In this document: piece by piece, positions 13,654-15,508 of the stretch
How the letters are laid out: the number at the start of each line of letters is the position of its first letter
Position numbering within the stretch: the stretch's first letter is position 1
Assembly (NCBI GenBank): GCA_029784825.1
Contig: JAFMAU010000045.1
Coordinates: 1-15,508, forward strand
DNA length: 15,508 nt
Source: Nitrososphaerota archaeon
GTDB taxonomy: Archaea; Thermoproteota; Nitrososphaeria; Nitrososphaerales; UBA183
Direction: 5' to 3'
Made by a program: the position numbers and the translations under genes
The notes under the pieces: model-generated
Seen by the model: the letters and a program-made list of their open reading frames with translations, nothing else
Database searches by the model: none
Told to the model about the DNA's origin: nothing

Positions 13654-14022
13654 TTGAAACCTGGCTGGGGGATCGGGATGGTCGTCGCAGTCCTTCTCGC
13701 TGTAGCCTTGGGACTGATCGGCTCGTTCCCTCCGCAGGCAACGATCTCCCTTCTTCTCCTCCTCGTCGGTCTCTGGACGGTGGTTGCCGCGTTCGCGGTC
13801 GTCGACCGGAAGGACCGCAGCTACTACTCAGGCTGGGGGGTCGTCATAGCCCTTCTCTCGCTTTCCTACTTCGTCCAGCTCCAGTACCAGCTGGCGATAA
13901 TACTGCTCGCGGTCATCGCCATCATCGTAATCAACGTCTACATAGGGAAGGCCCCCAAGATCTACGAAGCAGCCACGAACCCGGCACCGGCCGGCGGACC
14001 CACCCCGGCTGCAGAAAGATAG
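13654..14022 (+). CDS. Four-helix small membrane protein, function unknown
   Basis: A 122-residue integral membrane protein that I do not recognise by family. Four hydrophobic segments are visible: about 6-25 (GIGMVVAVLLAVALGLIGSF), 29-50 (TISLLLLLVGLWTVVAAFAV), 58-73 (YSGWGVVIALLSLSYF) and 78-96 (YQLAIILLAVIAIIVINVYI). A charged loop, VDRKDRSYY, lies between helices 2 and 3. The C-terminus is a Pro/Ala-rich soluble tail (TNPAPAGGPTPAAER). The start is a TTG at 13654, placing Lys2 and Trp5 before the first helix; ATG at 13678 would cut into helix 1, which makes it less likely. It has its own TATA-like box, so it is probably expressed separately from the amidase and from the Nudix gene behind it. 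No function can be inferred. Confidence 0.75.
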   Translation: MKPGWGIGMVVAVLLAVALGLIGSFPPQATISLLLLLVGLWTVVAAFAVVDRKDRSYYSGWGVVIALLSLSYFVQLQYQLAIILLAVIAIIVINVYIGKAPKIYEAATNPAPAGGPTPAAER

Positions 14023-14040
14023 CGAACAGCAACGCCCGCC

Positions 14041-14051
14041 AAGGCTTTTCT
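14041..14051 (+). promoter_or_regulatory. Weak TATA-like box of the Nudix gene
   Basis: AAGGCTTTTCT is centred about 28 bases before the ATG at 14075. It is a poor match to TATA but sits at the spacing seen for the neighbouring genes. Confidence 0.3.
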
Positions 14052-14074
14052 CCCCCAGGCTTGCGCTTCGGCCG

Positions 14075-14575
14075 ATGGGAGGCGAGGTCGTCGACCTTGT
14101 GGACGACCGCGACAGGGTCGTCGGTTCTGCCACCATAGAAAGGTGCCTCGCCGAGGGGCTCACCCACCGCGCGGTGGCAGTCCTGGTGGTCAGGTCCGGG
14201 GGCATGCTCGTCCTGCAGCAGAGGAGCCGGAGAGACCTCTGGCACCCTGGGCTCTGGACGATCTCGAGCACCGGGCACGTGAAGAAGGGAGAAGGGTACC
14301 TGGCAGCGGCCCGGAGGGAGCTCTTTGAGGAGCTCGGCATCGAGGGCAGGCTGACCCTCGTCCGCAAGTACGCCATGCCTCCAGTGTCTGACAGGGGGCT
14401 GACCGAACGCGAAAGGGTGGCCCTGTTCACCTGCAAGACGGACTCCCCCTGCGTAATCGACCGGGCCGAGCTCGAATCCGTGAAGGACGTCACCGAGCGA
14501 GAGCTAAGGGGGATGCTCCACGGGGGCCCTCTGACGCCTGACGCCAGGCTGATACTCGCCGACTATCTCGGTTGA
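14075..14575 (+). CDS. Nudix hydrolase, IPP-isomerase-like subfamily
   Basis: A 166-residue cytoplasmic Nudix protein. The Nudix box is perfect: G67-x5-E73-x7-R81-E82-L-x-E85-E86-L-G88-I89, which binds divalent metal and cleaves nucleoside-diphosphate-linked substrates. The N-terminus VDLVDDRDRVVGSATIERCL and then HRAVAVLVVRSGGMLVLQQRSRRDLWHPGLW resemble type I isopentenyl-diphosphate isomerase and YfcD-like Nudix proteins. However, the cysteine that catalyses isomerisation, found just before the GH of the box in that enzyme, is Thr66 here. I therefore favour a hydrolase acting on an unknown pyrophosphate and not a true isomerase. ATG at 14075 gives the usual family N-terminus. It lies 52 bases after the small membrane protein and 40 bases before the next gene, each with its own promoter signal. 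Confidence 0.9.
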   Translation: MGGEVVDLVDDRDRVVGSATIERCLAEGLTHRAVAVLVVRSGGMLVLQQRSRRDLWHPGLWTISSTGHVKKGEGYLAAARRELFEELGIEGRLTLVRKYAMPPVSDRGLTERERVALFTCKTDSPCVIDRAELESVKDVTERELRGMLHGGPLTPDARLILADYLG

Positions 14576-14584
14576 CCCTCCTGA

Positions 14585-14594
14585 GCTTTTATAC
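14585..14594 (+). promoter_or_regulatory. TATA box of the 130-residue hypothetical gene
   Basis: GCTTTTATAC is a good TATA match centred 26 bases before the TTG at 14616, predicting a leaderless TTG-initiated mRNA. Confidence 0.5.
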
Positions 14595-14615
14595 GCGCAT
14601 CAGGACTTCCGCACG

Positions 14616-15008
14616 TTGAGCCCTCTGGAAGAGCTCCTTTCACATCTCGCCGGCGCCTCGAGGGCCGTCGTGATCTCTGACCGGGACGTCGACCTGAGGC
14701 CCGGCAGAGAGGAGGGGAGGATGTTCATCCTGAAGATCGGGGAAGGCTCGCTGGCCGCTGGGGGGAGGGGCGGGGGCTTCGGGGAGCGGAAGGTCACGGC
14801 GGTGCTTTGCTTCGAGAGGCGGAATGGGGCATGGGCCAAGCGGTTCGAGGCGGAGGGGGAGGAGCGGGCTTCCGGGTTCGAGGTCCCATATCATGTTTCG
14901 AGGCTCCCCATGGTGATGACGGACGGGACCGAGGCGATGGGGTACGGCGTCGTAGACCCGGCCTTGGTCGCTGAGTTGTCTGCCCGTTCGGGCATCGGTT
15001 CCTCTTAA
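14616..15008 (+). CDS. Hypothetical soluble protein, 130 residues
   Basis: Not recognised. The protein has no membrane helix or signal peptide. It starts with an amphipathic helix (SPLEELLSHLAGASRAVVIS), followed by a strand-rich, Gly/Arg/Glu-rich middle (GGRGGGFGERKVTAVLCFER) and a C-terminal helix (DPALVAELSARSG). ERKVTAVLCFERRNGAWAKR and FEVPYHVSRLPMVMTDGTEA look like strands of a small alpha/beta domain. The TTG start at 14616 is chosen because a clear TATA box lies 26 bases upstream. An ATG at 14721 would remove a third of the protein. Base composition matches the neighbours. The next gene begins 27 bases later, with its own TATA box lying across this gene's last codons, so co-transcription is not required. 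It could be a lineage-specific protein. Confidence 0.65.
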   Translation: MSPLEELLSHLAGASRAVVISDRDVDLRPGREEGRMFILKIGEGSLAAGGRGGGFGERKVTAVLCFERRNGAWAKRFEAEGEERASGFEVPYHVSRLPMVMTDGTEAMGYGVVDPALVAELSARSGIGSS

Positions 15009-15015
15009 ATAGATT
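15004..15015 (+). promoter_or_regulatory. TATA box of the epimerase gene
   Basis: CTTAAATAGATT overlaps the stop codon of the preceding gene (TAA ending at 15008) and is centred about 27 bases before the ATG at 15036. The transcript would be leaderless. Confidence 0.55.
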
Positions 15016-15035
15016 CGGCCGCGGCGGGCCGTCCA

Positions 15036-15508
15036 ATGAAGGTCCTCGTCACCGGCGCCTCTGGAATGGTGGGCCGCAATCTCGTGTCATACTTCAGGGA
15101 GCAGGGGGTCGGAGTGGTCCCCACCGACCTTTCAGGGTGCGAGGTGTCGGGGAACCTCCTCGACAAGGACTTCGTCTTCGGCACCCTCGCCTCCTTGGAC
15201 TACGACGCCATCATCCACATGGCTGCGATAACCGAAATCAAGAAGACCGTGGAGGACCCGAGGCTCTGCTTCGAGGTCAACTGCGTCGGGAGCCTGAACA
15301 TGCTCGAGCTCGCCCTCCGGAAGAAGGTCACCAGGATACTCTGCACGTCGTCGGCGAACGTATACGGGGCGCCGAAGAAGAACCCTGTCACCGAAGACTC
15401 CCCGTTCGACCCGCGCGTCCCCTACGACTATTCGAAGGTGATCCTTGAGAACATGGCCATGAGCTTCTTCAAGACCAAGGGGCTCCCGGTGTCCCTGACA
15501 AGGAGCTG
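15036..15508 (+). CDS. NAD-dependent epimerase/dehydratase, extended SDR (5' part, cut by window edge)
   Basis: About 157 residues of an extended short-chain dehydrogenase of the nucleotide-sugar epimerase/dehydratase type (GalE- or RmlB-like). The Rossmann motif VTGASGMVG (5-13) binds NAD, PTDLSG holds the cofactor-ribose Asp at the end of strand 2, YDAIIHMAAITEI is the HxAA-type strand, and CTSSANVYG gives the active-site Ser region. PYDYSK is the YxxxK catalytic pair. The C-terminal substrate-binding half is outside the window, so the sugar cannot be told. The ATG at 15036 starts directly at the first Rossmann strand, and a TATA box 27 bases upstream supports it. Likely roles are in nucleotide-sugar supply for glycolipids, glycoproteins or exopolysaccharide. 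Confidence 0.9.
   Translation, partial: MKVLVTGASGMVGRNLVSYFREQGVGVVPTDLSGCEVSGNLLDKDFVFGTLASLDYDAIIHMAAITEIKKTVEDPRLCFEVNCVGSLNMLELALRKKVTRILCTSSANVYGAPKKNPVTEDSPFDPRVPYDYSKVILENMAMSFFKTKGLPVSLTRS

Noticed and set aside
14075..14575. Isopentenyl-diphosphate isomerase (idi)
   Set aside because: The catalytic Cys before the Nudix box is replaced by Thr66, so only the fold relationship is claimed.
1..15508. CRISPR array, insertion sequence, integrase, prophage or defence island
   Set aside because: I saw no regularly spaced repeats, transposase or integrase motifs, or paired terminal repeats. The tRNA gene has no neighbouring integrase or 3'-end duplication that I could see.

Overview
The window looks like a compact, GC-rich chromosome segment from an archaeon. 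Three things support this. Archaeal TATA-like boxes sit about 25-28 bases upstream of many start codons, with no Shine-Dalgarno sequence between, which implies leaderless mRNAs. An archaeal-type tRNA-Ser lacks an encoded CCA. There is also a COG2403/cyclic-2,3-diphosphoglycerate synthetase-like protein and a HerA-type ATPase carrying a winged helix. The exact lineage cannot be read from the sequence. A heterotrophic Thermoproteota/Nitrososphaeria-like or high-GC Thermoplasmatota-like archaeon would fit, but this is a guess.

Bases 1-6660 hold an acyl-CoA metabolism neighbourhood. On the minus strand are a thiolase followed by an aldehyde dehydrogenase (cut by the window edge), an enoyl-CoA hydratase followed directly by a PaaG-like isomerase paralogue (TAGATG junction), and a 3-hydroxyacyl-CoA dehydrogenase. 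On the plus strand are a YbgC/4HBT-type acyl-CoA thioesterase and an MFS exporter. Together these cover hydration, double-bond isomerisation, oxidation and thiolysis of acyl-CoAs, with thioesterase release and aldehyde oxidation alongside. Acyl-CoA ligase and acyl-CoA dehydrogenase are not in the window. The set could serve beta-oxidation, the lower part of an aromatic (phenylacetate-like) route, or C4 steps of a 3-hydroxypropionate/4-hydroxybutyrate-type pathway. A lower-GC small membrane-protein ORF with a strong internal hairpin lies in the middle of this block.

Bases 6657-12175 hold mostly housekeeping or regulatory genes: a tandem-GNAT protein, tRNA-Ser(UGA), the cPGS-like P-loop protein, a four-CBS-domain protein convergent with it (3-base gap), and a HerA-like ATPase with a C-terminal winged helix that diverges from a PaaI-like hotdog protein.

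Bases 11699-15508 run on the plus strand: hotdog protein and amidase (probable operon), a four-helix small membrane protein, an IPP-isomerase-like Nudix protein without the catalytic cysteine, an unrecognised 130-residue protein, and the 5' part of an extended-SDR sugar-nucleotide epimerase. Each of the last four has its own TATA-like box. I saw no CRISPR array, insertion sequence, phage module or clear replication origin. No obviously new multi-gene system stands out. The best leads are the low-GC membrane ORF, the isomerase paralogue, the HerA-wHTH protein and the leaderless promoter architecture.
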